From the NCBI GenBank assembly GCA_027604705.1, contig JADHYV010000034.1, forward strand, positions 181,556-245,555: a stretch of 64,000 nucleotides of DNA. Direction: 5' to 3'. Under the pieces are notes generated by a model that ran no database searches, was not told the origin of the DNA, and worked only from the letters and a program-made list of their open reading frames with translations. Positions 42,601-53,400 of this stretch are shown piece after piece (position 1 is the stretch's first letter; every line of letters begins with the position of its first letter). A program made the translations under genes and the position numbers. This stretch comes from Allomyces arbusculus. Lineage: Eukaryota; Blastocladiomycota; Blastocladiomycetes; Blastocladiales; Blastocladiaceae.

Positions 42601-44805
42601 CGTCGAGCTCGAGAATGTGGCCGCACAGTGCGCGGCAGTGACCGCCGACCGCGACGCGCTCGTGGATGCCGTCGCCCAAATTCAGGACAAGTATGTGCAG
42701 CAGTGCGCATTGACTCGTGCCGCGCACGAGGAGGTGCGGGCCGCACGTGCTCGGGCCCGCGACGAGCAACTTGAACTGCGCGCCGAGTTGCAAACGACGC
42801 AGACGGACCTCGCGACGGTGCGTGCGCAGCTCGAGGATGCTGAGGCACAGGTCGCCGCGGCCGAGGCGATTCCTTCCGTTCGGCCCATGGCTGCCGTCGT
42901 GGACCACGCGCACACGCGCGAATTGACCCGCGCGCGCACGCTCTTGCAGGAACGCACTGCGGCACTGGACGCAGCCCGGGCGGCGCTCGCGACGGCTGAA
43001 GCTGATCGGGACGCGGCGCGCGACGACCTTGTCCAGGTCGAGAACGAGCGCGATGCTCTCCGCGGGGAACTGACCCGTGCGCGCGTGACTGCCGACCAAG
43101 CTCGGCGCAGTGCTGCGGCCACGGCCGATCGCGCACGGCGTGAACTCGACCGGGTGCGGGCCGACCTGGCCGCGGCCATGCGCGAGCGCGACGACTTGCA
43201 AGTCTCGTTAAATACCGCGAATGCCGCGGCCGCAGACGCGGCCGCCGCCCAGGCCGAAAGTGCGCGGTTGCGTCGCGTGCAGTCCGATTTGGAGGCGCGG
43301 CTGCGCTGGCTGGAAAAAGACTTGGAGGTCAAGGAGACGGAAATTGCGAGGCTGCACGAGGAAGCGACGGCGGCGGCGGCGGCGGCGGCCGTGCCGGGTG
43401 CGGGGGTCGACGAGCAAGTTCTTGCGCGCACGCGCGCGGATCTCGCACAGCGTGCGGCGGATTTGCGGGTCGCCGAGGCCGACCGGCGCCGGCTGCAGTT
43501 GGAGATTGACGAGCGCAATCGGCAAGTCGAGGATTTGGCCGCGCACGTACAAGTACTGGAACAGGAGTTGCAGCGGACGGCCGCGCAGCGCGCGCCGATT
43601 TCCAAGCCGTCGCTCGCGCGAATGCAGAACACGTTGCTCGATACGACGCGCGAAAACCGGATGCTCAAGGACCAGAACGCCGAGTTGGCACAGCGTGCAG
43701 AGTTGGCTGCTGCGGCCGCAGCCGCGGCGGCGGTGACAGCTCCGGTGGCGGCGTCGGACGAGATGGATGTGGTGGCGATGCTGCCGCCCGCGGCGGTGCC
43801 CGCGCGCGCGAGGGGCCGTGCAGCGAAGCGGCCGCTGGTCCTGGACGATGCGACCGACGAGGACGCGGTGGGTGATGCGGCGGGTCCCACGTCCCCGGCG
43901 CTCAACAAGCGCGCGGCGCGCGGCAAGAATGCGACGCGGCCGGCGTCGGCCCCGTCGCCGGCACGGCTCGTACTCGATAGTGTCGTGATCGAGCCGATGC
44001 GCAGGACGCCGACGCCGCCGGTGGTCCCACCCCCAGCGCCCAGGCGTGCGCGAGCTGCGGCGCGTCCGGCGGTTGTCGAGAGCGAGACGGACGACGAGGA
44101 GGTCGACGACAAGGACGAGGAGGAGGCGGTTGTGGACGTGGTCGATACCGAGTCACACGAAAAGGACGCGGACGAGGACGAGGACGAGAACCCACCACCG
44201 CCGCCGCCGGCACCTCCGGCACGGGGTGGGCGAAAGCGTGGCGGTGCTGGGGCGACCAAGGCTGCCCCCGCCGCCAAGGGCAGGAAGGGTACGGCCGCAT
44301 CCAAGGCGGCCGCAGCCGCGTCGGAGTCCGCTGCCAGCGACGCCGACGCTCCCACTGAACCCGTCGCCAAGCCGGCGCGCAAGCCGCGCGGCAAGGGCAA
44401 GGCCAAGGCCACCGTTGCTGCTGCTGCCGCCGCCGACAACGCCGAGCAACCGGCCCCCGCAGCTTCGGCTCCGCTGCCACCATCGACCCCACCACCATTG
44501 AGCCAGCCGGGCGCAGGCGTGTTTGCTAGCCCGGACCTGAGCATGACGTCGACAGCGTCGCGGCCCGGGACGGTGAAGCGGCGGAGGTTGAACGCGCCAG
44601 CGGCGCGACCGATTCAAGTCGTCTCTACGCCCGCAAAAGTCACGTCGGATCGCGAGGTACGTCCAATGCGGCGGAGGGTGTGAGAGGGATGGATGGGATG
44701 GGGTGGAGAGTGGACTGACGATGACTGATGAATGTGGTCGTTTAGAGCAAGCTACGCAATACGCTGCAATTTTTGACGGCGGAACCGGTGGCGGGCGCGC
44801 CGTAG
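39641..44805 (+). CDS. Kinesin-like protein with degenerate motor and very long coiled coil
   Basis: Model join(39641..39992,40063..40437,40498..40827,40902..44656,44746..44805), 1,623 aa; every junction keeps frame. An extra 54-nt in-frame intron (GTGTAT...TAG, near 40329-40382) is possible. Residues 80-390 follow the kinesin motor order: VRVVLLVDR, FKKIYMDHISVLDVARDTLI, LLQGFNAAIYTVN, LQLSYVYL, ATFLIDKLEAKHA (SSRSH position), LTLADLG (DLAGSE position, 298-302), NSLAKLQTMVTALA (NKSLSALG helix), and HLNGNCRTQWLL. The P-loop GxxxxGK(S/T) is absent: after GFNAAIYTVNT (Gly155) comes RDPETHV. Switch I and II residues are also lost, so ATP hydrolysis is unlikely. Residues about 395-1300 are an Ala/Glu/Arg coiled coil; the tail is basic/acidic with RGKGKAKA-type clusters. 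Confidence 0.8.
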
Positions 44806-45428
44806 GGCGCCAAGAAACGTGCACGAGGAAGGATCACGGTCGTGTTTTGGTTTGTGGTTGATCTTTTTTGGGCAGACGGCCAAGTGTGAGTTGACAGCAG
44901 TATCCGTTTGCTGTTCCTTTGCGTGCTCCAGGGCAGGTTGGTTTATTTATTCGCTTGCTTGGGTCGAGTTGAACAACGCACTGTAGATTTTCCATTTTGC
45001 TCGCACCCCTTGCCAGCAAAGATCATGCTGGTCAGAGTCGCCCGGGCCAGCGGAGTAGAGTACCCGCGATAGAACAACAGGACAACAACAGCTCCATGAC
45101 CCGCAGCGCACAAGACCAGTCCCTCCAGCCGGGTGGAGAGATCGCACCCCGACGTCGCGCTAACTTGTCATATCGCGCGTTCATGCGACGCGTGCAGCAG
45201 GTCGTAATGCGCGGCCGGGTGGTCGTGGTGACCTGACGGAGTTTGGGCCAAGTCAGAGACTGACGCAAACGCGTGCCACCAGTGACGCCGTCATCTTCGA
45301 TCACAAGTGATGACACTCCGCGCCTGTCTCCACGAGCTGATCTCTGCGGGTATGCTCCTTGCTGCTCGCGTGCCCCATTGCCCTTTTCGACCAACTACTC
45401 CGTCATTGTATCAACTCGCTGCACACCA
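44806..45428. other. Intergenic before MED18
   Basis: Kinesin-like 3' end followed by the MED18 promoter; moderate GC. No structured RNA or repeat is seen. Confidence 0.5.
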
Positions 45429-46615
45429 ATGATCCCACCAGCCCTCGCCTCGCGCGCCGTCGCGGCGCCGCACGACACGACCATGCAACTCTTACTCTAT
45501 GGCGCGGTCCCCGACGCGATGCTCGACAAGTTGCTCGAGCGGCTCGCTGCCATTTTCCCCGACTCGCGACGACCCTATACGCCCAACGACGAGGACTCGG
45601 GCGCGGGTGTGGGGGACGACGACGACCACCTTGACGCGATCCGACGCGATACGGCCATGATGGTGGCCGAGTACGTGTTTGTGCCCGCAGGTGCGGTCCA
45701 GACTAGTCTTCGGTTATCCGACATGAACGGGATGGTTGCTGATGCGGGTGGGTCGGGTGTAAGTGGAGACGCCGCTCGGGCCGGCACGGTCCAACGACGT
45801 GGTCCTGCGGTTGACGGCGCCGTTACCGTCGCTGCACTTGGACGACAAGGAGACCGTCTGGTGCGTGCTTTTTCCTAACTTGCGACCTGGATGCAGCACA
45901 CAACCTAATTTCGAAATGCGCGTAGGTCCATTGCGCACACGGGCCGACCCGAAGCCCCGTCCCCTGCGTGGCGCACAACACGGCGTGCCGTGCATGCTGT
46001 GGTGCTTGACGGAACAGCTGACCAGCCACGGCCGTCGTTTGAGCAGAGCGTGCAGTTCTTGCGCGCGTTGGGGTACCGGTACGCGTTGCTCCCGTACGCG
46101 CTCCACCTGGTCACGCGCGCGTGCTGACCAGGCGGTCGGTTGTGCAGGCCTTACTTCCAGTTCGTCAAGAAAGGATTTGCGTTCCACGCACCGGGGATCG
46201 CGACGGTGCTCGTGTACCAGACGTACAATGTACGTGCCGACCTTCCGCACCCTTTCGCGTTGTCTTCGTGTCGCTCATTTGAATTCTATCGTTGCAACAG
46301 CTGCCCGACCCGGACCCATCACTGCGCCGCCTCAACCTGCACGGCGTCCCACCCGTCGAGGCCAACCACGACGTCTGGATTGTGGAAGTGGCCAGCGTCC
46401 CGCCACCCATTCCGACGACGACGCCCGAAATGCTCGATGCACTGGAGCGCGAAATGGTGGCGATTGCCGTGGCGCTGCGCGGGTGCGTTGGCCACTTGCT
46501 GTGGGAGGGAAGGACAGAGGGGAGGGAACTGACGTGCGGAGAGTGTAGGCTCGTCGACGTGCGCATCATGGACCCGGTTCTGTTGCGCGACCAAGTGCCG
46601 TACGTGGTGCGATAA
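45429..46615 (+). CDS. MED18: Mediator head subunit 18 (MED18/Srb5)
   Basis: Model join(45429..45690,45764..45860,45926..46078,46148..46229,46301..46482,46549..46615), 280 aa, with five introns of 65-73 nt. The pieces fall in family order: MQLLLYGAVPDAMLDKLLER (first beta strand and helix of the head fold), DVVLRL, ETVWSIAHTGRPE (the W-x-L-R-x-x-G-x-P-E motif), VQFLRALGYRPYFQFVKKGF, FHAPGIATVLVYQTY, DVWIVEVASVPPP, and a C-terminal helix after LDALEREM. Med18 with Med20 forms the movable jaw of the Mediator head that contacts RNA polymerase II. A later in-frame ATG at 45483 (MQLLLY) could be the true start. Confidence 0.88.
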
Positions 46616-47156
46616 CTGGTAATTCTAGCTGTGATTGCGGTGGACAAGGTGAAGAGGGTCGGGCCAACGGAGCTCAATCGACGGGAGCGGGTCGTCGTCG
46701 TGAGCGCGCATCCCGCCGAAGTCCAGCATGCTTCAGGCACGGCGATTGGGATCAGGTCGGGTTCCAAGGTGTCGAGAGTGTGCACACGGGCGGAGCCTGG
46801 GCGCGCCACCGCTAAGGTCTGGTCGATCACAATGGGGTCGGGTGGAGCAGCCATATGCAAGGAGCTTTTGGCCAAGGACGCAAATTGAATGCGCATCTGG
46901 GATCGACGATACCGTCTTCGCTTAGATGGTGTTCAGCATGATTCAGGGAGCCGTCGACCCTCGCCGAAATGGCAAAACCGCCGTAGTCGTCAAATCAAAA
47001 ATGGAATTTGAAAAGACGGGCAATACCATCATAAATACCTCCGTCCGGTCCGAACCACCGCGTTCATAATGCACCATCACCGCGCTCCCGCCCCCCCCCA
47101 TCTGGCACTCGAGCGCCCGATCGCGCCATCCACTCCAAAAAAATCTCTCTCCTCGA
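46616..47156. other. Convergent region, MED18 and bHLH genes
   Basis: No gene is supported. It includes lower-GC DNA (about 46950-47050) and a short C run near 47092-47099. Confidence 0.5.
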
Positions 47157-48932
47157 TCACAGCCGCAACGGCGACCCCGACTCATGATCCGACCTGCTCG
47201 CGCCCTCTACGTGCAACTCTGGCAACACCACGACCTCCGACTCGGTCTCCATGGGGTGCGGCGACTGGGGCGACCGCGGCGGCGGCGGTACTACCGCCGC
47301 GCCCCTATCTCGCCCCTCGTCCGTGTTCTTGCGGCGGCGCTTGACGCGTGACTCGGGCTGGTCCCCGTCCTTGTCCTCCTCTTCATCGCCCTCATCCTCG
47401 TCGTCACCATCCTCAGGCCGCGCGCGGCGGTTTGCGGGCGACCAGATGGCGGGGGTCACGTCGTCCGGGATCGCGTCGCGCGCGCGCGGAGCGCACTGCG
47501 CGCAGTGGCTATCTCGCACGGTGGCCAGGACCGACTCGAGTTGTCGAATCCGCTCGGCAGCTAGATGAGGCGGGGAAGGTCGAGTCAGATTGGTTTTTGG
47601 TGCGGTGCGCAAACCCAAATCCATCACAAACGTACCCAAGTGCAGAACAACGGCCTGCGACCCATCGCCACGCAGAGCCGCACGCAATTCCTCAAACCCG
47701 GCATTGATGTTCTCGCGGCGCCGCTGCTCTGCGAGAATGTGCGACTGCCGCCGCTGCTTGGACTTGCGCCGCGCGGTCGTCGAGGAACTGGTCGCCGGCG
47801 CCGGTGCTGGAGCTGGCGCACTAGGGGCCGGTGGAGCTAGGGACGTCGCCGCAGCAGCCGGTTGTTTCGTCTCGCCCACCGCTGGATCCGGCTTGACCTT
47901 CTCCGCCTCGTCGGCAACCGTGACCGTGATCGCCGGCGGCGGGGTCGGGGACGCGAGCAGGATCGGCGGCGGCGGGCCATGCGCGGCATGTGCCGCATGG
48001 ACCGCGTGCGCGTGCGCCGCCGCCGCAGCCGCATGCGCCGCCGCGGCCGCCGCCGCGTGTGGGTCCGCGTACGCCGCGTACCCGGCAGCATGCAGGACGT
48101 GTGGCGGCGGTAAGTGCGGCGGCGTGTCGTATGGCGGGTACCCTCTTGCGGCGTGCGGCGACCGCGGCGGTGGCGGCGGGGGTGGCGGCGGGTATCCCCC
48201 ACCGGGCGCGCCGTACGGCGACGGCGGCGCCGAGTGGAAGTACATGGGCGGCGGCGGCGTCAGTGGACGCGACGCGTGCGCCGTGGGTGGGGCCAAGTAG
48301 GTCGAGGGCCCACCGGGCGACGAGGGGGCTCCACCGAAATAGTGTCGCGGGCTGGCGCCAGGGGAGACGGACCAGGCCGCTGACGCTGCGGGGGACGGGT
48401 GCAGCGGCGGGTATGGATGCAGTGCGCCAGAAGCGGGCGCGGCGACGGGGTGCGGCGAGTACCGCGGGTTGGATGCGGCCGCGGGGGACGGGTCGCGCGA
48501 CGAGGCCGACGGCGGGCCCCCGGGGGCCGAGGGCGAGGGCGCGGACGGGTCGGCGTGCCGGTAGGCATCGGCCGGGTGGAGAAGACTGGTGTGCGCGTGC
48601 GCGGCATGCGGCGGGGGCGGGTAGAGCGGCGCGAAGCCTGCAGCGTGGTGCGGGTGCAGGTGCGGCGAGACGGCGTGGTAGGGCGGCGCATAGGGCGACG
48701 GCGGTGCGAGTGACGGCGCGTGCGCGTGCAGCAGCGGCGAGGCCGCCGGTGGAGCGGCCGGGGTCGCGGGGGACAGCGGCGGCAGTGCTGGCGGCGGCGC
48801 GTCGTGAATCGGAGCCGTTGGCGCGGGTCCAGGTGCCGGTGCCGGCGCGGGCGGTGCAGGCGAGGGCGCCGGAGGTGGTGGAGCGTCGGCCGCAGCGACC
48901 GTAGGTGCCGAGGGCGGCGCGCTGGCAGCCAT
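47157..48932 (-). CDS. bHLH transcription factor with long proline/alanine-rich N-terminus
   Basis: Model complement(join(47157..47560,47636..48932)), 566 aa. The 75-nt intron is in frame and without stops, but its removal is supported because it restores helix 2: SQAVVLHL joins AAERIRQLESVL. The basic region and helix 1 (about residues 394-425) read RRQSHILAEQRRRENINAGF; the H-x-x-E-x-x-R pattern (His, Glu, Arg) predicts E-box binding (CANNTG, class B CACGTG-like). Residues 1-380 are almost entirely Pro, Ala, His, Ser and Tyr, predicted disordered. After the bHLH come an acidic Glu/Asp stretch and a VKRRRK nuclear signal. Confidence 0.85.
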   Translation of the reverse strand: MAASAPPSAPTVAAADAPPPPAPSPAPPAPAPAPGPAPTAPIHDAPPPALPPLSPATPAAPPAASPLLHAHAPSLAPPSPYAPPYHAVSPHLHPHHAAGFAPLYPPPPHAAHAHTSLLHPADAYRHADPSAPSPSAPGGPPSASSRDPSPAAASNPRYSPHPVAAPASGALHPYPPLHPSPAASAAWSVSPGASPRHYFGGAPSSPGGPSTYLAPPTAHASRPLTPPPPMYFHSAPPSPYGAPGGGYPPPPPPPPPRSPHAARGYPPYDTPPHLPPPHVLHAAGYAAYADPHAAAAAAAHAAAAAAHAHAVHAAHAAHGPPPPILLASPTPPPAITVTVADEAEKVKPDPAVGETKQPAAAATSLAPPAPSAPAPAPAPATSSSTTARRKSKQRRQSHILAEQRRRENINAGFEELRAALRGDGSQAVVLHLGTFVMDLGLRTAPKTNLTRPSPPHLAAERIRQLESVLATVRDSHCAQCAPRARDAIPDDVTPAIWSPANRRARPEDGDDEDEGDEEEDKDGDQPESRVKRRRKNTDEGRDRGAAVVPPPPRSPQSPHPMETESEVVVLPELHVEGASRSDHESGSPLRL

Positions 48933-49397
48933 GTCGAGTGCGCCTAGTCGCGGGTGCTGGTACGTTGCGGGGAGCGAGAGCGCGCGACGGGACAGCAACG
49001 TTGCGAGCCGGCCGGGCGTCGTGTGTCGGTCTGGGCGGTCGGTTGGCCGAGATGGTGGTCGTCCGGCCGCGTGCGAGCCGTTGGTGGGCCGGCCACGGGG
49101 TGCGCGGCCAGCATGCGCGCTTGGCGCCAAACCGTCGCGTTCCAGAAACACGCCGAAAAGTCGGCGAGCAAAAACGCAGTAAACCGCGGAGGAGCACGCC
49201 GGGATGTGCACCTGTTTAGGTTTTCTAGGGTAAAGCCCCGAAAGAAGCCGGAACGCAGACTTGCCGCACGGCCGTCAGACGCATCACCGATCACGTGCAT
49301 TCCAAACCTCGTTTTTGATCTCTTGTCGCGGCCCGCCTTCGCTCCGTCTCTCTCGCCGGCGGAACGTCTTTTCACCAGATCCCGTCACCTCGTCACC
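48933..49397. promoter_or_regulatory. Divergent promoter, bHLH and uS11 genes
   Basis: Two telomere-box-like motifs lie 165-190 bases upstream of the uS11 ATG: TTTAGGTTTT (49215-49224) and CTAGGGTAAA (49225-49234), whose complements contain AAACCTAA-like and ACCCTAG sequences. Such motifs are common in eukaryotic ribosomal-protein promoters. The assignment is by pattern only. Confidence 0.35.
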
Positions 49398-50379
49398 ATG
49401 GTCTGTACCAACACCGTCCACCCACCGCCACCGTCGCCGTGCTCGCGGCCCGCTACCCGAACGCCCGCGCGTCGGGCACCATCATGCCGCGAGCTCGCGA
49501 CCGAATCGGCGCGTTCGCCTCGCAAACACCACGCTGACCCAACGGATGCACGCCCGTGCCCACCCCTACCATTCCGCCAATATGTAACAGCCGCCCAAGT
49601 CGAAGAAGTCCGAGAAGGTGCAGGAGGTCGTCTCGTACGGCCCCAAGGTCGCTGAGGGTGAGCTCGTCTTTGGTGTTGCCCACATCTTCGCCTCGTTCAA
49701 CGACACGTTCGTGCACGTTACCGATCTGTCGGGCCGCGAAACCATTGCCCGTGTCACTGGTGCGTTTTTGATTTTCCCCGATTTCCAACCCCTTTCCTCC
49801 GCTGGGACCCGGCGCACTGGTGGTGAGATCTCCCCATTTTGGAGCGGCCAGAGACCCCCGCACCCGAATTCCCTGGAATTTGACGTGCTCGGCGAGGCCC
49901 TGCTCCCGACCGCCAGTGCTCCGCGGCGCCCCCGTTTGCGGCCAGCGCTCACGAGTAGGGACCGAAAAACTCCCCGCGACTCGGCAGCTTCGCTCCCGCC
50001 GTTTCTTGAACTTGATTCCCGCACTTGTCGCACTCTGCTCTTTGAACCCTGGCCTCTAATCTCTTCCTTGAACTCATGACGTTGCGTGCGTGCAGGTGGC
50101 ATGAAGGTCAAGGCTGACCGTGACGAGTCGTCGCCCTACGCGGCCATGCTGGCGTCGCAGGACGTTGCTGCCCGCTGCAAGGAGCTCGGTATCACGGCGC
50201 TGCACATCAAGCTGCGTGCCACCGGTGGTAACGGCCCTAAGACGCCCGGCCCGGGTGCGCAGTCGGCGCTCCGTGCCCTGGCTCGTGCTGGTATGCGCAT
50301 TGGCCGCATCGAGGACGTGACCCCGATCCCGACCGACTCGACCCGCCGCAAGGGTGGTCGCCGTGGTCGTCGTCTCTGA
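49398..50379 (+). CDS. RPS14: 40S ribosomal protein uS11 (S14)
   Basis: Model join(49398..49400,49591..49759,50096..50379), 151 aa, the usual length. The first exon is just the ATG; intron 1 is 190 nt and intron 2 is 336 nt, both much longer than the 60-90 nt typical here. Protein hallmarks: [58 protein letters not shown], and the basic end [13 protein letters not shown]. It binds 18S rRNA at the platform near the decoding region. The donor after ATG is GTCTGT, weaker than other donors, so exon 1 could be a few codons longer. Confidence 0.93.
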
Positions 50380-50686
50380 GCGCTTTGGTTGTGTGTGTTG
50401 CAGTTATCTTCAATACAACCAGCGCTTGGTTTTCCTTTTTGTTTGCGAGGATGAGCATGAGTTTTTGCAAAACGTGGGGTGGAATGGAAAGTAATCAAGC
50501 CAAACTTATCGCGGAGCTATGTGCGCTGTTGCTTGACGAGCCGCGGTGAGCCCACGGTTGCGCAGGCCGCGCCGTCCTCGATCGTGTCCTCAGCCTGTAC
50601 GCCTCGCATCTCCATGATCGTGCTGTCTGAAGCCGTGCCGAACGCATCACTTCAGCTCTGTCGACCATCGACACGCATGCCGTTTA
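50380..50686. other. Convergent 3' region, uS11 and transporter
   Basis: About 300 bases with T-rich uS11 3' UTR sequence. No further feature is seen. Confidence 0.5.
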
Positions 50687-52911
50687 CTATTCGCTCCACT
50701 TATCCCAGTCATCCTCGCTCGCCCTTGCCGCCAACCCGACCTCGTCCACTTTCTTCCTGATCGCGCCCGCCGTTGGTGTCACCGTCGCGGCGCTCGCCTC
50801 CGTCCTCGGCGCGCCGGCCTCCACATCCTCGTCATCCTCATCGTCCTCATCCGAATCCAGGACAGGCACAGCGTCCCAATCGTCAGCGTGCGGTTTACTC
50901 GCGCCAACCGCGGCTGCGGGTTTGCGTAGAATCCCGTCATGATCCCGCGCGTCGAGTTTCACGACGTAGAGCCCGACGACAATTGAGAGGAACCCGCAGA
51001 GCGCGAAAAACATTTCGGTCTGGTAGTAGGTCGGGTCGTTGGTCGCGAGCGCCGCAACGAGGACGGGGAACAGGCCCCAGGCCATGTTGGCGATCGAGTT
51101 GTTGATGCCGCTAAATTCACAGAAACGTGAGCACCGTGCTGGTCAGGCAGGGTGGAGAGGAGCGAGAACAGACGAGAAAACGTACTACGCGGTCCCCAAA
51201 AACCCCGGCGGGACGAGCAGCGGAATGCACGGGACGAACGTGAGCAGCAACGCGTAGGACGACCCGAGCACCATGAGCACGGGCACGGGCGACGTCATGA
51301 CACTTGCGGGCACACTGCCGAGCACGAAATGGCACATGCCAATCATCGCGCCGCACACGACGATCGCGTGCGCGCGATACCCCACGCGGTCAAAGAAGGA
51401 CCCAGCAAACGGAACCAACACCGCCGAAAGCGTATCCGGCACGCCCATGACCTGCGCGGCACGCTCGGCGTCGCCTGGGTACCACTTGGACGCGAGGAAC
51501 GCCGAGTGGATCGTGTTGAACGGCACAACGGTCCCGTAGAGCAGGACCATGACGACTTGGATCACCCAGAACGCGCGCGGGAAGTGCCGGATTCCGCGGC
51601 GCACTTGCCATAATTCGCGCTTGAATAGCGACCAGACGGAGGAGCCATGTGGGGCAGCGGGGGTGGGGGACACGGCACGGACGCGGGCCGTACGTCGGTT
51701 CGAGTTGGCGCCGGTGCGCTTGCGCGATGCGAGCCCGATGGCGTCAGGCGCGACAGAGGCGCCGGCAAGGTGAGAGTACCGCTGGTCGATGACGACTAGG
51801 ACGAGCGTGCCGGCGAGCGAGATGATGCATGTGGCGAACCCGAACCAGAGCGAGAGCGGGATGCTGTACCGGTGCGCAAGGTACGGGCTATTGAGTGCAG
51901 CGTGCGCGATCAGTTGAAGCCTCCGATTTACAAACGCGCAGCGCATGAGAGCGCACCTCACAATGTCATTGATGACGCTGCCAACACGCGCAATCGACAA
52001 GTTGATCCCGACGGCCAGCGCGAGTTCGGTCCCGCGAAACCACTTGGTCGTAATATGCTGCTGCGCAACACTGAGCGTCTCACCGCCGAGGCCAAACACG
52101 AACCGCCCAAAAATGGCCCATCCGGGAGTACGGTCGACGAGTCCCGTGACGAAAATGAGCTGCCCTGCGACAACAAGCAGCGAGAAGAGGACGGCGATCG
52201 TGCGCGGGCCGTACTTGTCGATCAGGACGCCGCCGACAAATGGGAGGATGATGTTGGGCAGCGAGTAGACGACTGGGCGGAAGGAGTTGAACAAGGTCAG
52301 AATCCGTCTCGCGGCATGGATGAGCTTCTGGTGGACTGGTTGCGACCGTTCAAAGCGGAGTGGAGTGGGCAGGACGCACTGTAGAACGAGCCAATAAGGT
52401 ACTGGTACTCGGCGGGCGTGGCGAGGTGCAAGTACGTTTCGAGCGGGATATTGAGCGCGGCGACCTGGGCAGCAGGGTGGAGAGGAATGAAAATGGGCAT
52501 TAGACATGATCCGCCGAAAAGACCAGAGTGCAGCGCGAAATTTACCTGGTCATAAGCGAACCAGCACTGAGGATGGTGTTCATTTTTCGATCGCGTGATG
52601 GTGGTCACGTCGGTTTGCACGTGCGCGCAGAGATACAAGTCACGTCGAATGAAGGAACATAATGAGCGGGTGCATTCCCTGTAAAAGTTGTGGCCCAACT
52701 GCAATCCTCAGCGTCTGGCCGGGCGTCGTGGACGATCTCGGTCCATTGCCGTTCCGCGCGAACATACACCAATGAGCACGGTGCACGTCAACGACAGGAC
52801 AAACCACCTCATCTTCGATGGCGGCGCGCGCAGCAAATCGGAGTCGCCGAGTAGGTGCGCATAATGGTGGTCGGTCGAGGAGCTTGCCGCGGTGGGTGGT
52901 GGAGGGATCAT
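50687..52911 (-). CDS. MFS transporter, MFSD1-like (lysosomal/vacuolar)
   Basis: Model complement(join(50687..51110,51186..51887,51957..52272,52380..52464,52546..52566,52768..52911)), 563 aa. The N-terminus has two dileucine-like signals (DHHYAHLL, GDSDLL) before the first helix, as in lysosomal MFSD1. Helix 1 MRWFVLSLTCTVLIG continues through a 21-nt microexon (CWFAYDQ) into VAALNIPLE. VVYSLPNIILPFVGGVLIDK, then GRFVFGLGGETLSVAQ, TTKWFRGTELALAVGINLSI and ARVGSVINDIV match the family closely; the cytosolic D-x-x-G motif in helix 2-3 is present. Late region: FLGTAYGINNSIANMAWGL. The C-terminal tail is acidic. MFSD1 exports dipeptides; the same substrate here is inference. The microexon could instead be part of a longer exon starting at the AG near 52698. 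Confidence 0.85.
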
Positions 52912-53163
52912 AATTAATGGGACGGTGCGGCGCGTGGATCCACTGGCTGGCCGACTTGGTGCTGATGCTGGATGAGGAAGCAATTGATGGCCAGTTGCAG
53001 ATTGTTGTCGGGTCCAATGTCAAGCGTGCTGTGCAAGGGTTTGTTGCCATGAGGTGGGGAAGAGTTGGACCAAATCGCCGACGCGTCCTGTGCCGTGCTC
53101 TTGTGCGGGTGAGCGGCTCGGCGCAGTTGGTTCTAGCCAAAAAAGACCAACCGAGCCAAAAAA

Positions 53164-53236
53164 CGAGCGAGGTGGGATTCGAACCCACGACTTCAACCTT
53201 CGGAGGGTTGCGCGCTAGCCACTGCGCCACACGCCC
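53164..53236 (-). tRNA. tRNA-Arg (anticodon CCG)
   Basis: 73 nt, no intron. On the minus strand: acceptor GGGCGTG with CTCGCTC (one G-U and one U-U pair), D arm GCGC-AGTGGCTA-GCGC, anticodon stem CAACC/GGTTG with loop CTCCGAA (anticodon CCG), T arm GTGGG-TTCGAAT-CCCAC, discriminator G. A run of six T follows. Identical to the gene at 55816-55888. Confidence 0.94.
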
Positions 53237-53400
53237 GTGGGCTGGCCGGATGTAATGACGTTACTAAACAGATAGTAACATTGGACGTTGGCTCCTCGGT
53301 GTGCTCTTCCTGCTCCTGCGTTTTCGACCTGCACCTTCCTGCAAGCTTGCAAGCCAGCCAGCCCCCACCAGCAGCCCAGCACCATCGTTTCGGCAGCGCC

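Noticed and set aside
42682-44544. 620-codon Ser/Ala-rich minus-strand frame
   Set aside because: Antisense of the kinesin-like coiled coil; Ser/Ala content follows from Ala/Arg/Glu codons on the other strand.
49760-50095. snoRNA in the long uS11 intron
   Set aside because: No convincing C (RTGATGA) and D (CTGA) box pair or H/ACA layout seen by eye.
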